Positions 23,573 through 35,694 of a DNA stretch of 64,000 nt are shown in pieces. The notes under the pieces are model-generated. The model had not been told where the DNA came from. It worked only from the letters and a program-made list of their open reading frames with translations, and did no database searches. Where the stretch lies: positions 287,870-351,869 of the forward strand of contig MU859068.1 in NCBI GenBank assembly GCA_033297205.1, written 5' to 3'. Source of the DNA: Pseudoneurospora amorphoporcata (lineage: Eukaryota > Ascomycota > Sordariomycetes > Sordariales > Sordariaceae). Both the position numbers and the translations under genes were made by a program. How positions within the stretch are numbered: position 1 is the first letter of the stretch; each line of letters starts with the position of its first letter.

Positions 23573-25805
23573 CTATGGTCCATGCTGTCCCTGCTGACCG
23601 CCGCGGGGGCGCACAGCCTCGAGATCCGAGATCTTCCAAAACGCCGTAGGTCCGCAAGGCCCATCAGGGCTGTGATCCCTGTCAGACACATGGTCAGTAT
23701 CCAGAGAAGCCGAGAAAAGGGGGGAGTGATCAGTGATATCATAACATACTTGTCAAACCAGTTACCAATCACTCCGCGAGCGGACTTGATACCCCCGATC
23801 TGGATCCCCTCGCTCCGCCATCTCTCCTCGCCGTCGTACAGAGAAGACGTCGTCCACCGGACCTCGCCCTCGGGAGTCATTCGCACGATCCCTGCGACTG
23901 CCGTTGTCAATAACCATATCGCAGTTGGGAATGTCAGGGTCATGCACTCACCTCTCAGTCCCCAAGTGAGGCGCGCCTCTCCGGGAGACCCGTCGAATGA
24001 CCGAGCGTAACCCTTCCAGTGTACGATGGGCCAGGCCCTCCCCTTGACCTCAGGATGTCCCGTGCCTGGCTCGGGGTAGGTAATTCTGTGGACATTGATC
24101 TTCATCATGAGCAACTTTGTTGCCTCTCCCACGTCCAAGGGCGGTCTTGGTACGTTATCGTCGGGCATGTTGTCGTCGGGGAAGTTGAACGAGAAGAAGT
24201 CGGTGTAGTCTGTGCAGTAAGCGTTAGCAAGTTCCATCGCCATGCTCTCTCTTCGATCAAGAGAGTGAAGGCAAGACTTACCCAAGAAACAAACCACCCT
24301 CAACCAGACCCCCGAGACCCCATATGGATCTTCCGCTTCCAACTTGGGATTCCTATCATCCTCCTCCTCTTCTAAATCCCCATCCTCACTATCATCATCT
24401 TCCTCCTCCTCCTCCATGTTGTCCACAGCCCCATCATTCGCAATATCCGAACCCCAATCGTCATGCGTATCCCCCCACAGAAACCACCCACCATACCCAC
24501 TCCCCACCCCCATCGGCCCCTGTCCGTTCCCATCTCTCGAGATCCTCGGCAACTCGCACAAACTCCCCTCCCAACATCCCGCAAAGGGGGTGTTCCAAAC
24601 ATTCCCCACCATCGGGATCCGGTCCAGCTCCTTCAGCTTGATATTCGTCCTCAGCACGAACAAGATGGCCTCCATCTTCTCCCAGTCCACCTTCCCGCTT
24701 CCGTCTGCGCGGAACGGTCCCCAGTGGGTCTTGTTGGTGTATTCGCGGAGGTCGTACACCTTCGACACCGCGTACGGGTACAGTTTAGGGACAAGCGAGG
24801 TCCTCGCGAAAAAGGCCGATCTCAGCTGGCCGTCGCGCGTAGGCAGCGGCGGACTAGGCGGGGTGACGTGCGCGTTGTTGGTGCCCACACTAGGACGAGG
24901 GTAGGGATTCAGGTTGAGCGACGAGGAGAGCGCGGGATTGTTGGGCAGCGTCAATGTGGCAGGAGCCTGGACGCCGACGCCGAAGAGACAGTGCAGCTTG
25001 GCCGATTGTTGTTGGTACTCGTAGTTGACGGGGGTGCGGGCATAGCGCGTGCGCTCGTAGTCGAGGCCGCCGCGCATGGGGATAAGGTAGTCGGGGCAGT
25101 GGGCGCGCTCGTACAGCTGGGAGCCCTGGAGGAAAGCGTTTCGGACGGATTCTTTGGAGAAGAGGTTCGAGAGTATGGCGGCGTTTCGCGAGAAGGGGTA
25201 GGAGGAGAAGACTGGCTGTTGAATGCTGTACTCGCTGCTGCTGCCGCGAACTGGCTGGGGAGATGATGATGGAGGAATGGCTTTGAGAAGATTGGTGACG
25301 GCGTGGTGGACGAAGGTCATTTTGGCCTCATGTATGTCGGGACATGAGACGGAGAAGTTTTGGGGATGAGTGAAGTTCTATTTGCGATGAGTGGTGAGTT
25401 GTTAGCAAGCTGGCAACCTAACTCATCATCGGAATGGAACATGTCGTGATGGTTGAACCATGCACAGCATGCTATCGTTGTTGTAAGAGCTCACCCCATA
25501 CTCCCGTCCACACAGTCTGCGCAACTTCACCAGATCATTGAGGCTCTGTTCCCAGTCCACATCTTCTGGTGGTTCGTCCTTTGTAGTGTCAGTCAGCGTG
25601 AGGTTTGAGGAATGGATGAAGGGGTCGGCAAACTGGTAGTACAGACCAAGTACCGATAATAGATATCACGATGGAGAACTGCATTTCCTTTGACATGGTC
25701 TGCTAACCGTCGACAGATACTTCGAATACTGGGTAGATCGTCGGGCGCTACATAGCCAAAGATGTTGTTGATAATCTCCGAGGGAAGCTGAGTGAGGAGC
25801 ACCAT
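23573..25805 (-). CDS. F-box domain protein, six exons
   Basis: Minus-strand exons: 25805-25647, 25578-25495, 25377-24282, 24209-23952, 23891-23750 and 23678-23573. They total 1845 nt (614 residues plus stop), with consistent phase at every junction. The start MVLLTQLPSEIINNIFGYV opens directly into an F-box (about residues 4-45), which binds Skp1 in SCF ubiquitin ligases. Exon 2 encodes DEPPEDVDWEQSLNDLVKLR, a block usual after the F-box in this large fungal family. The middle carries a strongly acidic Glu/Asp tract (about 24370-24420 in the DNA). The end DKDHSPDGPCGPTAFWK is also family-typical. The open frame runs on past two of the introns by chance. The first donor (GTCTGT) is weak but gives the only in-frame junction. 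The recruited substrate is unknown. Confidence 0.85.
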
Positions 25806-26744
25806 GTTGACTTGCGATATTTGTTTCGCTTCAAGTGGCTGATCTTGGGCGATGTCGGAAGGGGGTATTGGAGGTATCTTCAACTGCTAGTTGCGAGAGG
25901 TCAAGAGGTATAATGAGTGTAAAGATGTCTTGAGGAGAAGGAAGGTGGGGGGAGCTCGTCTGGCAATCCCTCGACTGAGATTCCTGGTTGAACGGAATGA
26001 TGATGTCCTGATATCAAACTGTTGATGAAAATTCGTGCTCACTGTGAGGTGATAATTACCAAGGTAGGTAGGTACCTTAGGTCGGCACTTCCTCAGGCGA
26101 GCTTCACTTGCTTGGATGATTGGCAGTTGATTTCCTTGGGGAACGGGGTCGATCGTAAATGCACGCGATGCATACATACATTTGAGGTAGGTAGGTGCGT
26201 TCAGTAGCCGCAATGCAATTGAGGTCCGAGGAGGCATGTTTCAAATCATTGTACCACGCAAACGCTTTCGTCATGTACAACAGTGCCGCAAATCGGAGAT
26301 AATACCTGGGAGGGGCTGTAAAAGCCGAGCGACAAGTAAGCCCAGTGAGGAGGTGCTTGGTTATATAATCAGTTCAGAAACGCAGCGCTAGCCACCCATT
26401 TGCGAGAATGATTACGAAAAAAATAAAAATAAAAAAATAGATCGCGAAATGACAACCACAAAACATATAGCTGGGGTATAGATGAAGTGAAGTATGTGTG
26501 GTGAAAGAATAACGACTCGAAAGGAGGCCCATCCACCACAAACGCAACGAACGTCCCCTCGTATACAGCTCAGTTCCCTTTCATGTACCGCCATGTCTTC
26601 ATCTCAGCTCGTACCTTCGTCAACATAAACGGAAACACCCGCCAGTGTCCCTCTCAGTTTCATAAAACCTTGTTTTCGCACTATTTCCGCCAATGCAATG
26701 CGAGTCAAACAAAACTCGAGACATCAGAGCCCCAGAGACTGCTA
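25806..26744. other. Upstream region of the F-box gene
   Basis: The tandem C2H2 regulator gene ends at 26745, so this 0.9-kb gap is the F-box promoter. It holds two AGGTAGGTAGGTACC-type motif copies (26063-26081 and 26184-26196). A 116-codon minus-strand frame (25887-26237) lies directly upstream and is probably leader sequence. Confidence 0.5.
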
Positions 26745-29700
26745 TTAAGCCACATTTGCCCCAGCATTCAAATTAATGCAATTATTCAACAGTGTTGCGC
26801 CCTCATGAAGCAACTCCCACCTCGTCACTCGGAACGTGTCCTTCAACACTACCAAGAGCGCCGTATTCTGGTTGAGGCCCCTCATCGACTTGAGGTCCTC
26901 CGGCGATTGGATGCTGCCGTATTTCACTAGATACTCGCGCATCTGTCGGACGGCATCCTGGTGGGTGGCCGGCACAGGCAGCGCGGGACAGGGACCCTCC
27001 AGAGCATAGCCATAGCACCACACCACGAGAGCGGCAAAGTACAATACCCAGGGCCGGTTCAGTAGGACGTCGTCGCGGGCCGAGTATTCTTCGTCCATAT
27101 GGCTGGTGTAGCCATTTGATTGCGGAGAGCCGGAGCCGGTTGGGAGCAAGACGGACTGCAAGAATTGCAAGGCATAAAAGGTCGCGTCGCGGGCTTTGGC
27201 AGAGGGAGCCCAGTGGTCTTTCATGCGTCGTGTAGCGCTGCTGAGATCTTGTGCGCCGATTGCTCTGCCCAGAAGGCGCTTGGCTCGGGCAAAAATCTGG
27301 CAGTCTACAATGTCGATGTGCATGGCCATATGAGCCAAGTGGTGCAGGACAACACGGCTTTCAAATACCACATCCGTCTCATTACCCCTGACTCCATAGA
27401 AATAGGGGTCAGCCATGTCGCCTCGCCTTTCCTCCAGAGCCCTGTCGAATTCCTTCTTCCAGGAATCGAACGCGCGGGTAAGCGTGGTCCGCCATTTGTC
27501 GCGGCCTCCAAGAGCCGTGGTAGCCCCAAGGGAATTAACCTGGAGGTCTCTCTGGTTCATGTGCCAGCTGACGCTAAGCAGACCCGCCATGAGGATGGTG
27601 CGGCCGAATGAGTTGGTTTGAACTGTCTGGCCGTTCAACGTCCGCTTGAGCCCGTCGAGGAATCCGATCGGCTTGGCTTGTGACATGAGCTCCGCCTCGA
27701 TCTTTCCTACTTCTGCGCTACTCTTCGCCTTCCAGAGCTTGTCATCACAGGGTAGTGGTAGACGCATCTCGTGGGCCACCATGACGGTCGAGTGGCCAAA
27801 CATGGTAGCGTGGATCGAGTCAATGACAAAAGCTGCAAAGGCGGCACGTCGGGTTGCTTCATTGGTGATCCAATGATTCCACCACTCGTCTGGCGTGTGA
27901 GCCACGGATGTTGACGAATGCCTCGAGCCGTTGGTCTTGTCGTCTCTCGGGTTCGGGGGAGAATCCAAAGCTGACTTGCCGATCAAGGCCCTACCACGGC
28001 GCATCAATGTGATAGTCGTTGCGTGATGGATATGGGCTCTCTCGTGCAGTTCTCTCGTCGAGTACATTTTCTCATACAGCTCGAGAAGCAGGAGCGTCTG
28101 GAACACCCAAAGCTTGGCTGGCGGCCGGCAGTTGGGGTCCTGGAACATCTCCCATCTCAGATGCCAGGCCAAGAAGTTGGACAGCTCGGCACCCGCCTTG
28201 GTGACTTTCTGACCATATGCCTTATCCAGACAAGCAGCGCCAATGGTCATCATGGCAATCAGGAGCAGATTTGGTGTTTTGTCAGGAGAAAAGGTAGGCT
28301 TGTGAAGGATGGGAATCTGGTCGCTGAAGTGAAGCCAGTAAGACACGATATATGCCTGCATCATCTTCCGACTTAACATGTGGTTGTCATCGTTGCGGTC
28401 GCCCTCGAGTATGTTGTCGCGCTGCCTCTCAATCGGGGCATTGCCATTTTCGTGGAACCTTTCCTTGATAAGTTCGAAAATTTCGGCGCTCTTCAGATCG
28501 GAAATTACAGATTCGGGGAGATTTTGATCCAAAAGGTTCTCAACGGACATAATCTGTTGAGGGGCCATTTGTGGGAAATAGCCCATTTGACTGGGGTCAT
28601 TGTAGAACGGATACTGGTTGGTATAAAACTCCCCATAACTGTCTTCAAGTTAGCAAAGGGCACGAATACTGCTTTGAGGTTATACTTACTTTAGCCCCTG
28701 AACAGGAACTACGGTGGGTGATCCTTCACCATGGGTGTTGAACAGAAAGGCCATAAAATCTTCGGGCATTCCAACGTATGGTGACTTATTGAGGATGCTA
28801 TCAGTGCCGAAAACTGGCATCGTCTGCTGCATGCTCATCTGGTCCAGCCTCACCATCTCCCCAGTGTCTTGTGGGTGGTGATCGAAAGACCCTGCAGTTG
28901 TTAAGGGCACATAAGCTTGCTGTTGGGCTTCCCTATTCACAACAGCTGCGGGAGACGATGTCGCAAAATCTGATGGAGGTAGACTAAAAGGCGGAAAGTT
29001 CTGTGGTGTGACATATGGAACCGCAGACTGAGGTGTGTTCACGGGCTGACTATGATATCCCGGCTGTGTAGAACCAGGAGACAACACCCCATAAGGGCCA
29101 ACATTCGTCTGCACCGACGGTCTGTGAGGCCCAGGCGGCGATTGTTGAAGAGGTCTTTGTCCTGCCATGTGCTGATAGTGAGCATCATGCTGCATGTAGT
29201 CGATGCCATTCGAGTAACCATTTGCGGGTGCGTTGGCAGTCACAGGCGTGTATGGGCTTCCTATGGTATCCTTGGGAGAGTTGAACTGCATGGTAAGAGG
29301 CCTGCCTTTGGGGCATCCACTCCCGGGACGGTTCATTTCTGGGGATGTGGAACCCTGAGGCATAAAAGGAGAACGACTGTCTGTCGTCGGGGAGGCTTGT
29401 GACATTAAGGAGTCTTTCCTGCTCAATGCTGATCCTTTGGCGGTGTGGCGCTCCTTATGACGGTTGCAAAGGTCAAGCCTCACGAATGTCCGTTGGCAAT
29501 CACCAATTCCGCACTTATATACCTGTTTCGGATTGTGGTTCAGCTGATGCCGGTAACTATTAAAGAGTTAGCGTTCAACTTGTGCGTATGGACAAGAGTT
29601 CACTCACAGATGCTCTGCCCTGGAGTAACTTTTTCCGCAACCTTTCTCAGGGCACTCAAACTTCTTGTCTAGACCCTTTCGGCTTCTGCGCCGTTTCCTT

Positions 29701-29951
29701 GCGGGCCCTTCCTCATTGGACGAGTGGGCATCGTTCCCATTCCCATCACCGTCTTCCATGTCCTCTGGATCAAGCCCTTCGACATCTTTTTCATCAGATC
29801 GACTACGGCGGCGGCCCCGCTCATGCTCATCTTCCAGTTTAATATTGTGAGGCGGGGTGGGCTCCTGAAACTGAGGCATGGCTCCGTCTGGGCGACAATC
29901 TGAAAGAGAAGGTTTGATATCGGTCGACTGTGATGGGAGCACCGAAGTCAT
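26745..29951 (-). CDS. C2H2 zinc-finger and fungal_trans transcription factor
   Basis: Three exons: 29951-29608, 29556-28690 and 28638-26745. The 51-bp introns have clean GTGAGT and GTAAGT donors. Total 3105 nt, 1034 residues. The start MTSVLPSQSTDIKP is the first ATG of the frame. Two adjacent C2H2 fingers lie at about residues 97-150 (CPEKGCGKSYSRAEHLYRHQ and CGIGDCQRTFVRLDLCNRH), and intron 1 splits the first finger. A long Pro/Ser/Gln-rich segment follows, then a fungal-specific transcription factor domain (about 480-760, including YWLHFSDQIPILHKPTF). This combination occurs in a set of ascomycete regulators often annotated as klf1-like; the target genes are unknown. Acidic and basic patches before the fingers (RKRRRSRKGLDKK) suggest a nuclear localisation signal. 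Confidence 0.88.
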
Positions 29952-32293
29952 GATGGACCGGTTTGCGAACGGGGACTCCGTTCTCGGTAGGGTCACGTCG
30001 CACTTGGTGTCGGTCAAGGTAACACGCGCCGGGATAGGAGGGGCCAGAGGATCGAGGGGTGACGCAACGGCGGTCGAACTGCCTGGGCCACAAACAAGAA
30101 CAAATCAGGGTCGTCTGTCCTGGAGGGCGGTGGTACAAGATCCAGATGAACAGCAAGCTTGCCCGGTGATGGTGTTTGTTCCGGCAATGAACCGAAGCGT
30201 GGAACAGAAGCCAGGAGCAGAACGTGAGGAGACAGGTCGAAGGCCCGATACTGGCCACTGCGCGCCAACGCGAGCTTGGTGATGTAGGGACAAGAGCTCT
30301 TCCTCGCCGAGACAAGCTGGTTTGAAGCTCAGGATATCATGACTGATATGCTCGGTTTCGGGTCAGAGGTCGGTGGTGGAGCACGAAGGGATCGTCGGCG
30401 CCAGACTGGCCGAGCCCCGCACCAGGAGAAGCTTTGGTGAAGTAGGAGCAGGGGATCGTGAAGCTCGTAGCGCGGGGGATAGCTTGGAGAAGGCGATTGT
30501 TCTTTCCTGGCTTTTGTTCTTGTCAAGGACTAAAATGGAGGAGAAACACTCCAAGACCTAGACGACCTAGGACGTGGGAATAATCAGTAACAAGCTCGAT
30601 GGGAATGGACCCACGAAAGCTACCACCCGCGACGGGAAAGTGGAGGATGGCGATGAACGCCAGCTTGGGCGCATCGGGAAAAGGCGCCTGAACGCCGGAA
30701 GGAACCAGAAGCCCGAATGAGAATCGAGGAAGCGACCGGGGGTGGACGAAACGGGAGGGGTAGTCATCAGCCAGAGAATTATTTCTAGAGGCAGGATCAC
30801 TTCAGGAGGCGTAGTTAGGATGAAAGACAGGAAAGAGACACGGGAGGGAAGGGCCAGACAAGCACATTGTTGGAAAGCCACCTTGTACGACACCAGAGCG
30901 GCAGTGAGAAGTGACAGAAGTTGAAAACTTGGTCAAAGCACACTTTTTTTTTTCCCACGGCCACTGAGTATTCCGTCTGATGCCCTTGAGTGTTCTCTGA
31001 TCCAAAGTGAACTCTTCCAGAGCTGTAACACAATGGCGAAAGAAAGGCACAGAGTTTCGGCATGTCAGGTGGCTTGTGTCTCGTGAAGAATGCGCTGGCA
31101 CTGGAGGAGAGACATAAAAGTGCCCGGGGTTACCCATGATATCCACGCGGGACCAATATGAGGACGACTTGAACACTTGATGAGACTAACGGTCTGCCGA
31201 CGCCGGAGGGATCCAAAGTGCTGTGATAGGTAGGGCAAGAGAACGTGGTCGTCTCATGATGAAAACTGAACGATGGGAGATGTAACATACTTTGTGAGTG
31301 TCAAGTGTCTATATTCGTTCGAATTCGAATGAGTTGATCAACACACACACGGGGCTGACACTGATGCTTGACAGAATCGATCCGCCAGTCGGCAACATAG
31401 GCGGAATCGGAAGCGGAATCGGGAGTCGGAAGTCGGGACAGCGGAACGTAACGGGCCTAAAGGTTGACGGTTAAATTCTCCAAATAAGCCGGGTGGGGAA
31501 GAATCACCAGGGCAGCTAGGTCAGAGTCCTGTCTTTGTTGCAAAAGGTACCGTAGCCCGTGACTGTGATTGAGGTTGTCGACTGTCGCACGACGCTTCTC
31601 GACGATGTAGTGTAAAGCAGCCTAGGTGTAGGAAGCCGAGGGCTGAACAGACTTGCTGACGGACTGACTGACTAACTACCTCTAGTCGTAAGTACCAGTA
31701 TCGTGTGTAATCCGTGTGAATATTGCCCGCTGTCAACCAGGAAGTGTCCTGTTCAACATAGACGGGGACATGGGGCTGGGCTGAGCTTGTTTTTTTTTTT
31801 GTCTGCCGGCGCGGGTTGAGCGTCCAAGAGAGAGTGCCTGGAGGTGCGCGGGGCCACGACGCTAAGAGGGCCGTTCTTGGTCCGACCCTAGCGTCGCGAT
31901 TGGAGTCACCCGTATCGTATAGTTCTACAGGATTACATACCGTACTACCCATCCGCTGACCTTGTCTCGTCACGCCACTGTGGTAGGTATCTGGCCTAAA
32001 AGTTCGATAGTTCGTCTTGATGTTTCTGAGGGTGACATTAGGTAGGTATATTTTGAATGAAAGATGGTGATCCATCTTGCAGGTTTCCAAATGATGTGAC
32101 AATGACGAGGTGCCATTTGTGCCTGAAGCTATCAAATCGCTCCGTTTCGGCGGAATTGAGGTGTCCTGGCCTGAGCGATCCACTCTCCACGCGAAAGGAC
32201 CTGCAAGCTTAAAGCCATATCGTGACGATCCCTATGGGTCTCAGGGGCTTATGCTCCTGTTACCTTGTAGCAGCTTTGGCCGTGGGAGATTGG

Positions 32294-32329
<36 letters not shown>

Positions 32330-33025
32330 TTTGACGTTGAGATACCCCAATGGTGATGACGACAGGAGACGGTCCGAGATCGCTTACCTCCAGGTATAAT
32401 AAGAGGTCATGTCTTCCAAAGACGTGCATCTAAAACGAGGGGAAACAATGTGATCAGCGGCTGAACCCGGGAGTTTGCGTGGATTTAACTTGCAATATAC
32501 TCGAAGCCTAGTGCATATTCATCAAGCTGATGACAGAGGCCCAACGCAAGCACTTTGCCGTGTCAATGGGTGAAAGTTACGGAGAGAAAGACCGTAAAGG
32601 TGAGCATTAGTGACAACAAAGGTAAGGATACCCTGCCGCTGTGAGGAGCTTAGGTGGGGACCCCACATCCTGTTATTTGATTGGTCATCCGTTTGTGAAC
32701 CTTCCACCTAGGTACTCCACCATCCATATCAATTTCACCACGTCGTCGCTTCCTCCTTTTCTTTCCAACAAAAGTATCATCATCACCAGGAGCAGTCTAC
32801 CTCCTTCCCAAGATGAGCCTGTCTGCCTTTCATCAACAGATGAAGTAGAAAACACCTTCTCCCACTCTCCCGAGCCTCCGTCGACCCCAGCAGACACCCT
32901 CACACCCTGCCGCGCCCTTCCCTTGGATGCTACTCGGCGTCATGAACGCCTCACTGTGATTGGAGCCCAATTCCTCCATCCTTGGCTGCTTCAATGGCAC
33001 CTCCAGTAGTATGCAGGTGGGCCTT
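29952..33025. other. Upstream region of the C2H2 regulator
   Basis: About 3 kb with no supported gene. Several short frames precede the regulator's start, so a long leader with upstream ORFs is likely. A GTGTGTGTTGAT-type run lies near 31340, an AGGTAGGTA motif at 32040, and an uninterrupted run of 34 A at 32294-32327. A 220-codon minus-strand frame (31521-32183) lacks an ATG start and any known domain. Confidence 0.45.
32294..32327 (+). repeat. Poly(A) run of 34 bases
   Basis: An unbroken homopolymer of 34 A residues, by far the longest in the window. No clear target-site duplication or coding remnant was seen beside it, so it may be slippage rather than a retroposition tail. Confidence 0.9.
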
Positions 33026-34072
33026 TCAGCTGGTCTCTCCGTTGGTTAATTCAGGACCACCAACCATCATCAATGATGAGTGATCCGGGAATGAACGGTC
33101 CGAAGTCCCAGAAAGAAACGCATTCAATTCTGAGCTAAAGCCCCAGAAATTCTGTTTCGACACACTCAACACTCGAGAACAACTACGGGTCTTGTCAGCC
33201 AGTCCCAGATTGATGCCGCTGTCAGTTCCCTCCAGCGGTACGTCTATAATTCCTAGACATGTCTTGGTGTCATAGAACCATTTCCACCCGCCAGCGCGTA
33301 CGAAAAACCACGGAGAACCCCCGTCAGGCAAGAACACTGAGTCAATAGTCTGCAGCCCGTGGCGGACGACCCCTTGGTGCCGAATCAACCCGGTTACCAT
33401 CACATTGTTCCTACGCGCCACCACTTTCGACACTCTCCAATGTACAATCTAATACTGGTTTGTGTGTTAGCTCGAGACCTCGAGTCAACTTCCTTGGGCG
33501 TTTTGACATCTTGATAATTCGCTTCGTTCAATAATCAAGGCGTATCTTACCTTGCATATACTGTTTTGGGAAGTTTGATATGCGATATTGATTTTCATTA
33601 GAGCCCTTTTAAACCGTACAGAGCCGTTTATATTTAGGCTTATAAGGGGTTAAGAATAATTTAGGAGAGATCTCATCTAGTAGACCAGGAGTACTGAGCT
33701 AACAAACAAACCAGTATTAGATTGTATACCCGAACGGGTGAACCCCAAACCTGTTCCCAAGGTTTAGGTGAACAGTTCGAGAACCCTTACACTAATAAAT
33801 GATGAGACGGGAACGCGGGATGCCATGGATATCCCCACGATTGCCCATCTTGTCCGTCCATTCCACACTTTTGGTTCGATCAAGTGTCTGCCCGGCCAGA
33901 CCCGGCCACGGGTTAACCCAACCTGTTGGTGTATAGCTAGCCCATCCAAGCCACCATTCCCCAACTGACCAACCAGCACTTGTCTCGGATGACCGAGGAC
34001 ATGGTCATGGTGCAACCCCCCGTGAAGGCACCTGTCGACGCCATTTTCTCGCCGAATTTCCAGTCTATCCAA
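33026..34072 (-). pseudogene. Possible broken gene interrupted by a MITE
   Basis: On the minus strand a frame runs from 34072 to a TAA at 33766-33764, then continues in the same register to a stop at 33026. A 280-bp inverted-repeat element (33445-33724) plus one copy of its TA duplication adds 282 bases, a multiple of three. Removing it therefore leaves one frame of about 255 codons with a single internal TAA. The distal part includes GGSPWFFVRAGGWKWFYDTK and a Ser-rich end, with no family I recognise. No ATG opens the frame cleanly, so a 5' exon may be missing. A spliced gene using an acceptor in the element (GCTAAC...TATTAG) is an alternative reading. Function unknown. Confidence 0.3.
33445..33724. 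mobile_element. 280-bp MITE with 29-bp terminal inverted repeats
   Basis: The left end reads CAATCTAATACTGGTTTGTG. The right end, read on the minus strand, repeats the same sequence, so 28 of 29 bases match between the two arms (33445-33473 and 33696-33724). Both sides carry TA (33443-33444 and 33725-33726), the target duplication of Tc1/mariner-type insertions. The interior is AT-rich, with no open frame of meaningful length. This fits a non-autonomous miniature element. No second copy was found in the window. Confidence 0.8.
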
Positions 34073-34598
34073 AGGATGGGTGTGAGCGACAAGGCTAAAG
34101 TTTCGAGGCGTCCAGCAATACCATATTGGGGGTCTGGATATTGGAGAGTGACTTATGCACTATCCTGAAATGTGATCTGGAGGCAGCGGACTGACCAGTC
34201 CGGAAAGGTCATAAAGACGCTACTACGGCGGAAGGATGCCGCGGGATATACTTCACACTTCTGAGTAAAATTGGCGTCGAGAGTCAACTTGGACTCAACC
34301 CAAGACATACCGTCTTGTGCAGCAGACTGCGTCATTGCCATGTGCTGGCAACACAAACCAAAGAAAATGGCTACACCTTCATTCGAGCAACTCGTTCCAG
34401 AAGGTTGTGAAACAAGTTCGAGTGCGGAGAAGGGTCACGACATTCTTCAACTGAAGGAAGGTCCCATCTGGAAAGAGCGAGGGCGACACACCCACATTGA
34501 GCCCCAAGGGCCAGAGACATGCCTCCAGAATGTCGCGGCGCAACACCATCCCAAGTGCAGCCATCATGCATGTCGACGGAAAAGGGAATAAAGTGTGT
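34073..34598. other. Spacer with short coding-like frames
   Basis: Between the two doubtful minus-strand genes. Minus-strand frames of about 60 codons (34153-34356 and 34371-34571) look protein-like in composition and could be exons of the same unknown gene, but I could not connect them with consistent splice sites. Confidence 0.3.
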
Positions 34599-35074
34599 TT
34601 ATGCCGAACCGAAGTTCAGCTCAAGGTGGACCTGACCTCCTTTAGGAACCCTCGTGGCCATGGTTGAGTCGAGAACTCTGTCGGACCTGGCAAATGCCCG
34701 TATACGACTATTCTGATGAGATCCTGCAGGTACATCTAGGTAGAGGAGAGGTTGGTCCTGCACAGTGAATCTGCGAAAGGTAGATGGTTTAGCATGTGTC
34801 GAATACGTCAACTGTCAAGTGATACCACCAGGCTTGATGATTGAGAAATTCCAAAGAAGCACACTTGATCTTACTTTGGGAATTGAGACCCTACGTTAAG
34901 GAATTCAGTCCAGGGGTCGTGTGTCGTGGTGATGCCGTCCCAAATTCCCAATGGATTTTCGTCAAGGCATACGGTAAACATTCTATCAAGGTTTTGCCAA
35001 CAACCGCATTGGTGGCTCAACATTCTAATTGTTGATTGCTGTACTGCACCTTTGGATGAAATTACCTCCCGCAT
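34599..35074 (-). CDS. Possible small two-exon gene of unknown function
   Basis: Exons 35074-34875 and 34770-34599 join in phase across a 104-bp intron with donor GTAAGA, branch-like GCTAAAC and acceptor CGCAG. Together they encode 123 residues starting MREVISSKGAVQQ and ending HLELNFGSA. A downstream in-frame ATG at 35023 gives a shorter form. The spliced sequence has no signal peptide, membrane segment or family motif that I recognise. Support comes only from the well-formed intron and the joined frame. A chance ORF, or one exon set of a larger decayed gene extending toward 33 kb, remains possible. Confidence 0.3.
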
Positions 35075-35694
35075 TTTCAAGTTTTAAAGTTTTAAAAGTT
35101 TTTTTTATTTTACTTTCCGCTGCGGCAATCTTTTTCTGCCGGACGCAATGCAAAAGTGAAATGTCGCATTTGCTGCCGCGTCTTTCATCTGAATTTCAGG
35201 GTCTATTCACTTCTGAAGCTTGACCGCGGCTGTCTCGCGCGTTCGCGTTCGCGGCAGGCGTTTCCTTGCACTTTAACGACAAGCTGGGACCCACAAAAGG
35301 TCAGAGCTTTTGTCCTTTCGGGGACTGGAGAGATCCGACTCACAGTGGACTGGATGCCGTGGCCCTTTTTGCAGGACACACTGCAGCTTGCGGCACCGAC
35401 TGCAGCCTGCGACGAATGTCAATCGCGTGTTGCCCTTGCCCTGACAGCCCTGGGCGTGTGCCGGGCGCCGGCCGGTCGTTATTGCAATATCCCAGCCCGT
35501 CGTCTTCTTCCCACCCAACACACTCCAATGCCACTTTGGGTCACCGCAACACGACTGCCTCACAGCCCACCACTTTGGACCTTACAATGTGATCCAAAAG
35601 CCACGAATACACACCATACTCAACCTGAAGCTCCTCTCTGCTCGACACCATAACCACCGTCCGATTTGAATCTACGCGACAACCACGCTTCGCC
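35075..35694. promoter_or_regulatory. Upstream region of the SAP30-like gene
   Basis: Starts with T-rich tracts near 35090-35115, followed by C/T- and CAC-rich sequence typical of a fungal leader. Plus-strand frames here run into the SAP30 start without recognisable domains. Confidence 0.4.

Noticed and set aside
31521..32183. 220-codon minus-strand frame
   Set aside because: Starts without ATG, runs through simple-sequence and intergenic motif copies, and shows no domain.
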